From Coriobacteriales bacterium (GTDB lineage: Bacteria; Actinomycetota; Coriobacteriia; Coriobacteriales; UBA8131): a stretch of DNA of 39,017 nucleotides. The DNA is taken from assembly GCA_031282405.1 (NCBI GenBank), contig JAITDU010000021.1:1-39017 (forward strand), written 5' to 3'. Made by a program: the position numbers and the translations under genes. Under the pieces are notes generated by a model that did no database searches, had not been told where the DNA came from, and saw nothing but the letters and a program-made list of their open reading frames with translations. Below are positions 14,130-23,157 of the stretch, piece after piece (the first letter of the stretch is position 1; every line of letters begins with the position of its first letter).

Positions 14130-16730
14130 ATGCTCAAACTCGCCCGCTTTATCAAACCCTTTCTGGGCGCTGTGCTGTGCTGCATAATATTGCTATTTTT
14201 ACAAGCAATTTGTGACCTCAATCTGCCCAATTTGATGAGCGACATTGTCAACGTGGGCATACAGCAGGGCGGTGTCGAGGATCGCTCGCCAAGGGCTGTC
14301 TCGAAAAACGGGATAACACTCGTGCGCACCTTTATGGACGCTGAGAGTCAAAAGTTGCTGGATGCCAACTACGAACAGGTCGACCCTTCGCAGACAACCG
14401 CAGATGGCCACGCCTACACTGAGCTGTATCCCATGGCCGTCCAGGACGGGTTGTATGTACTGCGCGATGACACCAGCACCTCAGACCGCCAGGAACTGGA
14501 TGATGCCTTTGGCCTTGCGACCTGGACGATGGTCGATGTGCTACAGGAGTATGCCGAGAAAACCGGGACAGAAGCTGGAGCTGTGAGGGCGGGAGCCTCG
14601 GACAGCACCTCAGAAAGCATCTCAGACAGCACCAGCACAGACACCGCGACCAATGCCACCGCCGGCACCGCAGACAACACGACAAACAGCACCGGAGCTG
14701 CAGACAGCGCGTCGGACGACACCAGCACAGAAACCGGCATACAAACCGACATCCGCGATCTGGACTTTACCAAGATCTATAACCTGCTGCCAGCCTTGAG
14801 CCAATTGCCCGCCGCAGAACTCGAAGCCGCGCAGCACACGGCTGCCACTACCGACGAGATGCTGCGCCTCGAAAGCGCCACGATGCTGACCCGTGGTTTT
14901 TATCAGGAACTGGGAGTCGATATGGACCAGTATGAACTGGGCTATATTCTCCGCATCGGGCTCGTGATGTTGGCCATCACGCTGGCGGGCGGCATAGCCA
15001 CTATCCTTGTGGGCCTTTTGTCTGCACGTACCGGTGCCGGCGTGGCGCGCGATCTGCGCCAGGCCATCTTCGCGAAGGTTTCGGGCTTCTCCCACACTGA
15101 ATTTGACCGTTTCTCGACCGCCAGCTTGATAACTCGCTCGACCAATGACGTAACTCAGATCCAGATGCTCGTGACCCTGGGCATCCGCTTTTTATGCTAT
15201 GCCCCGGTCATGGGTGCCGGTGCCGTTATCATGGCGCTGCAAAAGAGTGTGAGCATGAGCTGGATCATCGGGCTGGCCGTGTTGTTTTTGCTGTGTATGA
15301 TCGTGGTGTTCATGATTATTGTGATGCCCAAATTCAAGATAATCCAAGTGCTTATCGACCGGTTGAACCTCGTGGCACGCGAGACACTCAACGGCCAGAT
15401 GGTCATCCGCGCCTTTGGCCGCGCCAACTTTGAACAGCAACGCTTTGAGGTAGCCAACGTCAATGTGACAAAGACGAATCTGTTCATCAACCGTGCCATG
15501 GTGTTCATGATGCCGGTTTTGATGATCTTTATGAACGGGCTGACCGTGCTGATCATCTGGGTGGGTGCCGGGCAGGTGGCGGCTTCGCAGATGCAGGTGG
15601 GCGACATGATGGCCTACATGCAATACGCCATGATGATGGTCATGAGCTTTATGTTCATCGCCATGGCCTTTATATTCGTGCCGCGCGCGGCCGTAAGCGC
15701 CAACCGCATAGCAGAGGTGCTGAACACCGAGCCCGTGGTAACCGACCCTGCGCAGCCTGTCGAGCTCATGGACTCCACGTTAGCCAACGAACGCGGGCGC
15801 GTGGAATTCAAAGACGTGGACTTTCGCTATGAGGGCGCGGAGCTCAATGCGCTGTGTTCCATCTCCTTTGTGGCAAAGCCGGGCACTACTACGGCCTTTA
15901 TCGGCTCGACAGGCTCGGGCAAATCCACACTCCTGAACCTGATACCGCGCTTTTATGATGTGAGCGCAGGGGCGGTGTTGGTCGACGGCGTTGATGTGCG
16001 TCAGCTCAGACAAAAGGACCTGCGCAGCCGTATTGGCTACGTACCACAAAAAAGCCTGCTGATGGGCGCTACCGTAGCCCAAAACATCGCCTATGGCCGC
16101 CCAGACATGCCCCCCTCAGACATCGAAAAAGTGGCCGAGATCGCTCAGGCGCTGGGCTTCATCGAAGAATTGGGCGTAGGGGGAGAAGAGCGAGATGCGC
16201 AGAGAGAAAAGCAGGGCGCGATGAGCGGCAGCACAGAGCAAGAGAGCCAAAACACCGCGCAAGACAGCGCAGCGGACAGCGAAGCGGGGAGAGACGAGCA
16301 GGACGCGGGACAGGATAACAGTGGAGACAATGCTGCGCACGGCGACGCACATCAAAACACCGGTTTTGACTTTGAGATCGCCCAGGGCGGCACTAACGTC
16401 AGTGGCGGCCAGCGTCAGCGCTTGTCGATAGCCCGGGCCTTGGCGGTGCAACCCGACATCCTGTTGTTCGACGACAGCTTCTCGGCGTTGGACTTTGCCA
16501 CTGACGCTGCCCTGCGCCGGGCGCTGAGTGCCTATGCTCACGGCACAACGATGATCATCGTCGCTCAACGGGTCTCTACCATCATGGATGCCGACCAGAT
16601 ATTCGTCATCGAGGACGGGGTGATCGTGGGCAGCGGCAGCCACGCTCAGCTCCTTCAAGACTGCCCGGCCTACCGGGAGATAGCAACGTCGCAGCTAAGC
16701 GAAGCGGAACTGGCGGGTGATGCGGCATGA
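14130..16730 (+). CDS. ABC exporter half-transporter A (degenerate ATP site)
   Basis: 866 residues, much longer than the usual 580. Helix 1 (about 8-28) is followed by an extracytoplasmic loop of about 240 residues with a Ser/Thr/Ala-rich low-complexity stretch (about 155-210). Five more helices and an ATP-binding domain follow: Walker A GSTGSGKS (592-599), signature VSGGQRQR (757). About 60 hydrophilic residues (near 685-745) are inserted between the Q-loop and the signature. The catalytic Glu is Asp (LLFDDSFSALD) and the switch His is Gln (IVAQRVST), so this subunit supplies the non-hydrolytic site of a heterodimer, as in TM287/288-type exporters. Its stop overlaps the start of subunit B (ATGA). 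Substrate unknown; lipid or drug export is likely. Confidence 0.92.
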   Translation: MLKLARFIKPFLGAVLCCIILLFLQAICDLNLPNLMSDIVNVGIQQGGVEDRSPRAVSKNGITLVRTFMDAESQKLLDANYEQVDPSQTTADGHAYTELYPMAVQDGLYVLRDDTSTSDRQELDDAFGLATWTMVDVLQEYAEKTGTEAGAVRAGASDSTSESISDSTSTDTATNATAGTADNTTNSTGAADSASDDTSTETGIQTDIRDLDFTKIYNLLPALSQLPAAELEAAQHTAATTDEMLRLESATMLTRGFYQELGVDMDQYELGYILRIGLVMLAITLAGGIATILVGLLSARTGAGVARDLRQAIFAKVSGFSHTEFDRFSTASLITRSTNDVTQIQMLVTLGIRFLCYAPVMGAGAVIMALQKSVSMSWIIGLAVLFLLCMIVVFMIIVMPKFKIIQVLIDRLNLVARETLNGQMVIRAFGRANFEQQRFEVANVNVTKTNLFINRAMVFMMPVLMIFMNGLTVLIIWVGAGQVAASQMQVGDMMAYMQYAMMMVMSFMFIAMAFIFVPRAAVSANRIAEVLNTEPVVTDPAQPVELMDSTLANERGRVEFKDVDFRYEGAELNALCSISFVAKPGTTTAFIGSTGSGKSTLLNLIPRFYDVSAGAVLVDGVDVRQLRQKDLRSRIGYVPQKSLLMGATVAQNIAYGRPDMPPSDIEKVAEIAQALGFIEELGVGGEERDAQREKQGAMSGSTEQESQNTAQDSAADSEAGRDEQDAGQDNSGDNAAHGDAHQNTGFDFEIAQGGTNVSGGQRQRLSIARALAVQPDILLFDDSFSALDFATDAALRRALSAYAHGTTMIIVAQRVSTIMDADQIFVIEDGVIVGSGSHAQLLQDCPAYREIATSQLSEAELAGDAA

Positions 16731-18874
16731 GCGCCCCACAAGCCCCGCAAAACAGCGATACGATGCGCGACGTGAGCGCCCCACAAGCCCCGCAAAACAG
16801 CGATACGATGCGCGACGACGCAAACACAACGCAAACCGGACGTGCCGAACGTGCCGAACGCACCGCGAGAGCCGAGCGGGCTACGAGTGCCGAGAAGGCC
16901 AGACCTGCCAAAACCGCCCGGTCGGCCAAATCTGCCAGACCTGCCAAAACCGCCCGGTCGGCCAAATCTGCCAGGCCTGCCAAAACCGCCCGGTCGGCCA
17001 AATCTGCCAAAACCGCCAAGACACCAAGACGTCGTGACCGCGGCCCGGCAGGCGGTGGCCCCGTACAGAACATGGTCGGTGGCGATAAGCCCAAAGACTT
17101 CAAACGCGCCTTGCGCATGTTGCTCAACTACCTCGGTACCTACAAGCTCGCCCTCGTAGCCGTGGCGGTGTTTGCCATAGCCTCGACGGTATTCACCATC
17201 ATCGGGCCCAAACTCCTGGGCAATGCCACGACCGAGCTGTTCAATGGTGTTATGGGCCAAATAGCCGGCAGTGGCACAGGCCCGGACTTCTCCACCATTG
17301 GCACTATATTGCTATCTGTTTTAGCACTTTATGGCATCAGCGCCCTGTTCCAGCTCATCCAGGGGCTCCTGATGGCTAACGTGGCCAACCAGATCTCGTA
17401 TCGTCTGCGGCGCGACATCGACGCTAAGATCATGCGGTTGCCGTTTTCCTACTATGATTCTGTGGCTACCGGCGATGTCATGAGCCGTATCACGAACGAC
17501 GTCGATGCCATCAACCAAAGTCTCAGCCAATCAATAACCCAGATAATCACCTCGGTGGCCAGCTTGATCGGTGTCATCGTCATGATGTGTTCCATATCCT
17601 GGCTCATGACGCTGGCGGCTATTCTCACCCTGCCCCTATCTGTGGGCATCATTGGCTTTATCGTGAGAAAGTCACAGCGGCATTTTAGCGGCCAACAGCA
17701 CTATCTGGGCATGGTCAACGGCCAGGTCGAGGAGAATTTTGGCGCCCATAGCATAGTGCAGGCCTTTAACGGTCAGGAGCAGGCGCTGGCCGACTTTGAC
17801 CGTGACAACGGCCAGCTCTACCAGGCGGCATGGAAGGCCAATTTTTTGAGTGGGCTCATGATGCCGATGATGAATTTTGTGGGCAACATCGGCTATGTGA
17901 TCGTTTGCTTCATCGGTGCCTGGCTGGCTATTGGCGGCTCAATGCAGGTGGGCGATATCCAGGCCTTCATCCAGTATATGCGCAACTTTCAACAACCTTT
18001 GGTGCAGGCCGCCCAGATCTCGAACATCGTCCAACAGACACTGGCCGCCGCCGAGCGCGTATTTACGTTCCTTGCGGAGGAGGAAGAAGTTGCAGATGTG
18101 GCGCGAGAGAAGGCCGTGGACCCGACCACTGTTGAGAGCAGTGTAGCCTTTGAGCACGTGCGTTTTGGCTACTCACCACAAAAACCCATTATTCATGACT
18201 TTACGGCCAACATCGCTCCCGGGCAGAAAGTGGCCATCGTTGGCCCCACCGGCGCCGGCAAGACGACGATGGTCAAACTGCTCATGCGTTTTTACGACGT
18301 AGACAGTGGTGCCATTCTTGTAGGTGGCGCAGACGTGCGTGCCTTTGAGCGCGACGACCTGCGTGAGCTGTTTGGCATGGTACTGCAAGACACCTGGCTG
18401 TACTCGGCATCCATTACCGACAACATCCGTTATGGGCAGCTGGATGCCACAGACGAACAGGTGCGCGAGGCGGCAAAAGTCGCCCAGGCCGACCACTTTA
18501 TCACCACCTTGCCGAGGGGCTACGCTATGGTGATCAACGAAGAGGCCAGCAACATCTCGCAAGGACAAAAACAACTCTTGACCATAGCCCGGGCCGTCTT
18601 GGCTAACCCGCGCATTCTGATTCTGGACGAGGCCACCTCCTCGGTAGACACGCGTACCGAACTTTTGATTCAGCGGGCCATGGACAACCTCATGGAAGGG
18701 CGGACGAGCTTCATCATCGCACACAGGCTCTCTACCATCAGAAACGCCGACCTGATCCTCGTCATGGATAAGGGCGACATTGTGGAACAGGGCACCCACG
18801 CCGGTCTTTTGAAGGCAGGCGGATTTTACGCCAGGCTCTATAACAGCCAGTTCGAGGCGGGAGAAGAAGAATAG
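16727..18874 (+). CDS. ABC exporter half-transporter B (catalytic site) with repetitive basic N-terminus
   Basis: 715 residues. Residues 1-105 are an added cytosolic tail: two copies of a 15-residue unit ([14 protein letters not shown]...) and three of a 12-residue unit ([12 protein letters not shown]), Ala/Lys/Arg-rich like histone H1 tails. Six helices and a canonical ATPase follow: Walker [10 protein letters not shown], Walker [12 protein letters not shown], switch IIAHRLST. The signature is weakened to ISQGQ, as expected for the partner of subunit A: its Walker motifs pair with A's good VSGGQ, while A's defective motifs pair with this ISQGQ. It overlaps A by 4 bp. The two probably form one exporter. 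Confidence 0.93.
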   Translation: MSAPQAPQNSDTMRDVSAPQAPQNSDTMRDDANTTQTGRAERAERTARAERATSAEKARPAKTARSAKSARPAKTARSAKSARPAKTARSAKSAKTAKTPRRRDRGPAGGGPVQNMVGGDKPKDFKRALRMLLNYLGTYKLALVAVAVFAIASTVFTIIGPKLLGNATTELFNGVMGQIAGSGTGPDFSTIGTILLSVLALYGISALFQLIQGLLMANVANQISYRLRRDIDAKIMRLPFSYYDSVATGDVMSRITNDVDAINQSLSQSITQIITSVASLIGVIVMMCSISWLMTLAAILTLPLSVGIIGFIVRKSQRHFSGQQHYLGMVNGQVEENFGAHSIVQAFNGQEQALADFDRDNGQLYQAAWKANFLSGLMMPMMNFVGNIGYVIVCFIGAWLAIGGSMQVGDIQAFIQYMRNFQQPLVQAAQISNIVQQTLAAAERVFTFLAEEEEVADVAREKAVDPTTVESSVAFEHVRFGYSPQKPIIHDFTANIAPGQKVAIVGPTGAGKTTMVKLLMRFYDVDSGAILVGGADVRAFERDDLRELFGMVLQDTWLYSASITDNIRYGQLDATDEQVREAAKVAQADHFITTLPRGYAMVINEEASNISQGQKQLLTIARAVLANPRILILDEATSSVDTRTELLIQRAMDNLMEGRTSFIIAHRLSTIRNADLILVMDKGDIVEQGTHAGLLKAGGFYARLYNSQFEAGEEE
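16728..16817 (+). repeat. 45-bp tandem duplication in the ABC B start
   Basis: Two copies (16728-16772 and 16773-16817), nearly identical, in frame, each giving 15 residues with [14 protein letters not shown]. The first copy includes the start codon region. Confidence 0.9.
16898..17005 (+). repeat. 36-bp tandem repeat, three copies, in ABC B
   Basis: Units at 16898-16933, 16934-16969 and 16970-17005 differ by about one base. They encode the [12 protein letters not shown] array and keep the frame. Confidence 0.92.
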
Positions 18875-18889
18875 CGTCCGCGCGGGGCA

Positions 18890-18973
18890 GTGCTCGCCAG
18901 AGTGTCCGCCGAAGTGCTCGCCAGAGTGTCCGCCGAAGTGTCTGCCGAAGTGCTCGCCAAAGTGTCCGCCGAA
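18890..18973. repeat. 12-bp tandem repeat, seven copies, after the exporter genes
   Basis: Alternating units GTGCTCGCCAGA and GTGTCCGCCGAA run without gaps, followed by a decayed unit to 18985. It lies 16 bp after the ABC B stop. The rest of 18986-19205 is AT-richer and probably holds the sensor-kinase promoter (TTGTAG, 18 bp, TAGAGT near 19030-19060), which is weak. Confidence 0.85.
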
Positions 18974-19205
18974 GCGCGCGTCGGAGGGAGAAGGACAGTG
19001 CTTACCAAATTGTGTTTTTTCTGTGGAGATTTGTAGTTTTCTCGTCACAATCATTAGAGTTAGAATGTTATTCTTTGTCATAGATGACACCTATCTGCTC
19101 GTCAGTCACTGAGGCTGGCGTTGAGACCGTGTGTAAGACTGGCCGGTTGTTGCGACCGACTGCGAGATCAGCTTTGAAACCGACGGCACCTGAGAATGGA
19201 GACGA

Positions 19206-22001
19206 TTGAGAGCTTTTTCCAGCAAACTTGTGCTTGGGCTGTTCCTGGCGTTGGCGGTCGTCGTCCTGGCGCTCTCGCTGTATACAGGATTTGCGTTCAA
19301 CTACCTGTCGAATTCGCTGCAAGAAAGCCGCGCTGAGCGTCTTTTGGCCGAGGCCTCCTCGGCTGCGTTGATTGTCTCCAACGAGGATCTGGCCCGTATC
19401 GCCACGCCCGACGATCTGGCCTCGGATAACTACGGCCATCTGCAACGCCGACTGGCAGCTTTCGCGGCACTGCATAGCATCAAGAGCGTTGCCTATATGC
19501 GTCAGCTTCCCAGCGGACAGATGCAATACATTATCTCCAGCGGAGTGGACGATGTCGCTGCCAATATCGCCAGCCCACCTACGTCTCTGACCTCGTTGAT
19601 ACAAAGCGCCCTGAGCGGCAGTATCGCGGTTGCCGACGGGGGCGACGCGGCGGACGGGACGCCCGGCGCGACCAACGCGACTAACGCAGCCGGCACAGGC
19701 GACGTGGCGAACGCGACCGGCACGACCAGTGCTGCCGGCACAACCGGTGCTGCCAGTGCGACTGATACACCCAGCGCCTCTTCTACACAGGCTACATCGA
19801 AGTGGACGGTGGCTTACGCGCCCGTCTTTAATCCGGATGGCAGTGTGGCGGCCATCGCCGAAGTTACTGTTGCCAACGACGCCCTCGCCGGCGCAGAAAC
19901 CCAGCTCAAAGACCTGACCTTCATCCTGCTTATCTGCATTGCTCTGGTCATTATCGTCGCTTGTATTAACGTACTCTTGCAGATTCGCAAAGAAAACGAG
20001 CTCCATGCTCACGCGCAACTGCAAAGACTCATGGTCTCTATCTCTCAAACCCTGGTCTCGGAGCAAAGGCACAGCGTTCAGGTGGAGAAGGTCTTGGCAG
20101 ACATAGCCAGCTTCATAGGCGCCCAAAGGATCTCTATTCTCAATTATCGTGGGTCGGAAGCAGGGTTGGGATTACGATATAGCCTGGGCGAACAAACCGA
20201 TCAGATTGATACGACCAGCCCTGCGGATCTGTCGGCGGTCATCGCGTGCATTGAGCAGCTGCTTGACCGCAGAGTCAACACAGAGCGCAGCCGCGAAATC
20301 ATCCTGTGCAACAATACCAGCAAGTACAAAGATGACAGCCTGGGGGTTTTAACAGAGGCCTTTGGAGATAAGGGCACGATTATAGAAGCCCTTGCCACAG
20401 CCGGTATCTGTGCCTTTGCGTGGTCGCCGCTCTATGTTGAGGGCAAGCCGTGGGGAGTGCTGGCCGTGGATTTCCTGACCGAAACTCACACGTGGACCGA
20501 CAACGACCTACAGCTTATTGACAGCGCCTCCAGCGACCTCGCAGGCGCGATAGCCCGTGAGCGGTATAACGATGAGCGCGAACAGGCATTGGACCACGCG
20601 GTGCATGCGAGCCAGGCTAAAAGCGAGTTTCTTTCTAATATAAGCCACGAGATGCGCACGCCAATGAATGCGATCATCGGCATGACAACCATTGCTTTGA
20701 GCACCGATGATAACGAGCGCAAAAACTACTGTCTTGGCCACATCAAAGACGCCTCTGCTCATTTGCTGAGTATCATCAACGATGTGCTGGATATGTCGAA
20801 CATCCAGGTCGACAATTTGAAGCTTGACCCCCAGCCATTCAACTTCCGTGCAGCCATTAAAAAGCCGGTTGACGAGATAATGGTCAAGATCAACGAGCGC
20901 AGCCAGCACTTTTCTTTGGACATTGATGACGCAATCCCGGCCCTGCTGATTGGCGATCAACGCCGCCTGTTGCAGGTGGTTGGCAACCTCTTGTCAAACG
21001 CCAACAAATTTACGCCTGAAGACGGGACCATCGATCTGATAATCCGACATCAGGGCATGAATGCTGAAGGCCATCTGCTGTTATTCGAGGTCAAGGACAA
21101 TGGCATCGGAATCAGCGACGGGGTCAAAGACAGCCTATTCACTTCGTTTGAGCAGGTCGACAGCGGCGCATCGCGTAAATACGGCGGCACAGGCCTGGGG
21201 CTGGCCATTTCCAAACGCATCATAGAATTGATGCATGGTGATGTGGGCGTAACGTCTGAGTTGGGCCAGGGTTCGACGTTCTACTTCACGGTAAGGTTGA
21301 TGGCTGCCGACCACCTGAAAACCGATGCCGCCTTGACCAGCAAGAGCGATGTGAGTACAGGAGGCGATCGTTCTTCAGACAATGCGACTTTGGGCGAAAA
21401 GGCTTCTTTGGACAGCGAAGCTGACTCCTCTTTGACCAACAAGACCACTGCGGTTACCAAAAGCGGCGCTACCCAGACAAGAACTGCCGGCGCGGTTACC
21501 AAAGGCGATGCTCAGACCAACACGACTACCGAAAAGGATGCCACTGAGGCAGGCGATGTGGGAGGGGCAGACATGAGCACAGGAGCTGTGTCGTCACCAC
21601 TGGCCCACGCGCCTGATTTCTCGGCCTATCGAATACTGCTGGCCGAGGATATCGACATCAATCGCGAGGTCGTCTTTGCCTTGTTGGAGCCTACGGGTAT
21701 CCGGATAGAAGTCGCCAAAAACGGCATTGAGGCTTTTGAGGCGGTACGCGACAGCAACGGGATCTTTGACCTGATATTCATGGATTTGCAGATGCCCGAA
21801 ATGGACGGTCTGGACGCGACGAGGCGCATAAGAGCGCTGGCGGGGACAAAAGCCAAGAGGGTGCCCATCGTCGCGATGACCGCCAATGTGTTTTCCGAAG
21901 ATGTCGATGCCTGTATGCGAGCCGGCATGAACGACCACATTGGCAAGCCCATCAATATCGATGAGATATACGCCATACTCGATAAATACCTACGCCCCTA
22001 G
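19206..22001 (+). CDS. Membrane hybrid sensor histidine kinase with receiver domain
   Basis: 931 residues. Helix 1 (about 7-30), an external sensor region with a Gly/Ala/Thr low-complexity insert (about 140-200), helix 2 (about 239-260), a GAF-like domain (280-450), then the kinase core: phosphorylated His481 in [21 protein letters not shown] (N box), DNGIGI and GTGLGLAI. A Ser/Thr/Ala-rich linker of about 90 residues leads to a receiver with acidic LAEDID, phospho-acceptor Asp860 in [11 protein letters not shown] and the conserved Lys in GKPINI. No DNA-binding output is fused and no separate response regulator is adjacent, so signalling must pass on elsewhere. It starts at TTG with GGAG four bases upstream; there is no in-frame ATG nearby. 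Confidence 0.9.
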   Translation: MRAFSSKLVLGLFLALAVVVLALSLYTGFAFNYLSNSLQESRAERLLAEASSAALIVSNEDLARIATPDDLASDNYGHLQRRLAAFAALHSIKSVAYMRQLPSGQMQYIISSGVDDVAANIASPPTSLTSLIQSALSGSIAVADGGDAADGTPGATNATNAAGTGDVANATGTTSAAGTTGAASATDTPSASSTQATSKWTVAYAPVFNPDGSVAAIAEVTVANDALAGAETQLKDLTFILLICIALVIIVACINVLLQIRKENELHAHAQLQRLMVSISQTLVSEQRHSVQVEKVLADIASFIGAQRISILNYRGSEAGLGLRYSLGEQTDQIDTTSPADLSAVIACIEQLLDRRVNTERSREIILCNNTSKYKDDSLGVLTEAFGDKGTIIEALATAGICAFAWSPLYVEGKPWGVLAVDFLTETHTWTDNDLQLIDSASSDLAGAIARERYNDEREQALDHAVHASQAKSEFLSNISHEMRTPMNAIIGMTTIALSTDDNERKNYCLGHIKDASAHLLSIINDVLDMSNIQVDNLKLDPQPFNFRAAIKKPVDEIMVKINERSQHFSLDIDDAIPALLIGDQRRLLQVVGNLLSNANKFTPEDGTIDLIIRHQGMNAEGHLLLFEVKDNGIGISDGVKDSLFTSFEQVDSGASRKYGGTGLGLAISKRIIELMHGDVGVTSELGQGSTFYFTVRLMAADHLKTDAALTSKSDVSTGGDRSSDNATLGEKASLDSEADSSLTNKTTAVTKSGATQTRTAGAVTKGDAQTNTTTEKDATEAGDVGGADMSTGAVSSPLAHAPDFSAYRILLAEDIDINREVVFALLEPTGIRIEVAKNGIEAFEAVRDSNGIFDLIFMDLQMPEMDGLDATRRIRALAGTKAKRVPIVAMTANVFSEDVDACMRAGMNDHIGKPINIDEIYAILDKYLRP

Positions 22002-22044
22002 TTGACTGCCTCAGGGCAACGGAGTAATAACAAAGCGGCAGTCT

Positions 22045-22175
22045 ACTCCGGCTGACGTAAGTACGTAAGGCTCATGGCTTCGCACCCGCAGAACTCTGAC
22101 AGTACTGTGTAAGCGAGGACTGTCAGAGTTCTGCTGCTCCGTAAAATCGCCTTACGGACTTACGTCAGCCGGAGT
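22045..22175. repeat. 131-bp nested inverted repeat between convergent genes
   Basis: Outer arms 22045-22070 and 22150-22175 are 26 bp long with one mismatch. Inside them a second, perfect 16-bp inverted repeat (22088-22103 and 22119-22134, GCAGAACTCTGACAGT) forms its own stem. The whole could fold as a cruciform or a double hairpin and lies between the sensor-kinase stop and the malate dehydrogenase stop, so a bidirectional terminator is the simplest role. It lacks a T run and has no target-site duplication I can see, though it is compact like a MITE or REP-type element. Confidence 0.85.
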
Positions 22176-22212
22176 GTGTCCCCTTAAACATATCCATAGC
22201 ACACGCGATAAC

Positions 22213-23157
22213 TCAGAGTGACAGAGTAAGCCGGCACTTGTCCAACTGCTCCTTGACAGCCTGAGCCGAGCGTTGGAGCTGTCCGAGTTCGTTTGGTGCC
22301 AGGTCAAACTCAACAATCTGCTCAACCCCGTGTGGACCAAGACGGGTGGGCACACATAAAAATACACCGTCGATGCCGTATTCTCCCTCTAACCTGGCAC
22401 AGACAGACAACGGGTCGCTTCGGCAGTCGAGCAGCGCCTCTATCATCACAACGATAGAGGATGCCGGCGCATAGAACGCCGAGCCGGTCTGCAGGAGTTC
22501 GACCACAGCAGCGCCGCCGTCTACCGTTGCCTGCACAATAGCAGCGATCTGTTCCTGTGGATTTACTAATATATTAGCAAGTGGTTGGCCCTTTACCGTT
22601 GCTCGACTGACCAGAGGTACCATACCCTGACCATGCGCCCCAATGACCATGGCCTCGATGCTTTGTGGCTCAGCTTCCGTAGCCTGAGCTATGGCATGGA
22701 CGAAACGAGCACTGTCCAACACCCCGCCCATACCCATGAGCCGAGACGCAGGCAGACCAGAGAGTTCAAAGGCCAGATTAACCATGATGTCCAGAGGGTT
22801 TGTCACGATGAGGTAAAGGGCATCGGGAGAAGCCGGCAGGGCAGACGTTAGCACATTTTGCAGTATCGCGGCATTAACGCCAATCAGATCCTCGCGGGTC
22901 ATGCCAGGACGTCGAGGAACACCGGCGGTTATCACCACAATGTCACTTTGTGCGGTATCAGCGTAGTCGCCACTGCCGCATATGGTGGACTTAAAACGCT
23001 CATTAGAGCGCATCTGCATCAGATCCAGTGCCTTGCCTTTAGCGATGTTTTCGGCGATGTCGACGAGTACGACATCGGCGCTATCCTTCATGAGTAACAG
23101 ACTGGCGGCTGTGGCACCAACGTGACCGGCACCAACGATGGTGACCTTGGGCATCAT
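22213..23157 (-). CDS. mdh: Malate dehydrogenase (LDH-like type)
   Basis: 314 residues. The NAD-binding fold starts VTIVGAGHVG; Asp in VVLVDI selects NAD. GVPRRPGMTREDL carries the Arg pair that distinguishes malate from lactate dehydrogenase. VTNPLD, GVLDSARF and catalytic His in GAHGQGMVP complete the site. It interconverts malate and oxaloacetate. The stop of the upstream phosphohexomutase overlaps the first of its two ATGs (TAATG), so the genes are coupled; the second ATG (23154) is equally possible. In an anaerobe it probably serves the reductive branch toward fumarate or anaplerosis. Confidence 0.93.
   Translation of the reverse strand: MMPKVTIVGAGHVGATAASLLLMKDSADVVLVDIAENIAKGKALDLMQMRSNERFKSTICGSGDYADTAQSDIVVITAGVPRRPGMTREDLIGVNAAILQNVLTSALPASPDALYLIVTNPLDIMVNLAFELSGLPASRLMGMGGVLDSARFVHAIAQATEAEPQSIEAMVIGAHGQGMVPLVSRATVKGQPLANILVNPQEQIAAIVQATVDGGAAVVELLQTGSAFYAPASSIVVMIEALLDCRSDPLSVCARLEGEYGIDGVFLCVPTRLGPHGVEQIVEFDLAPNELGQLQRSAQAVKEQLDKCRLTLSL

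Noticed and set aside
13814-14215. 133-codon frame before the ABC exporter
   Set aside because: One hydrophobic stretch, no ribosome site, no family, and its second half overlaps the exporter in another frame.
18890-18973. Possible CRISPR array
   Set aside because: Units are contiguous 12-mers without unique spacers. No cas genes or true repeat-spacer array exist in the window.
18173-19090. 305-codon minus-strand frame including FGGHFGEHF-type repeats
   Set aside because: It is the antisense of ABC B plus the 12-bp intergenic repeat; the repeats keep it open.
22045-22175. Complete insertion sequence
   Set aside because: Too short for a transposase and no target duplication visible; kept only as an inverted-repeat feature.
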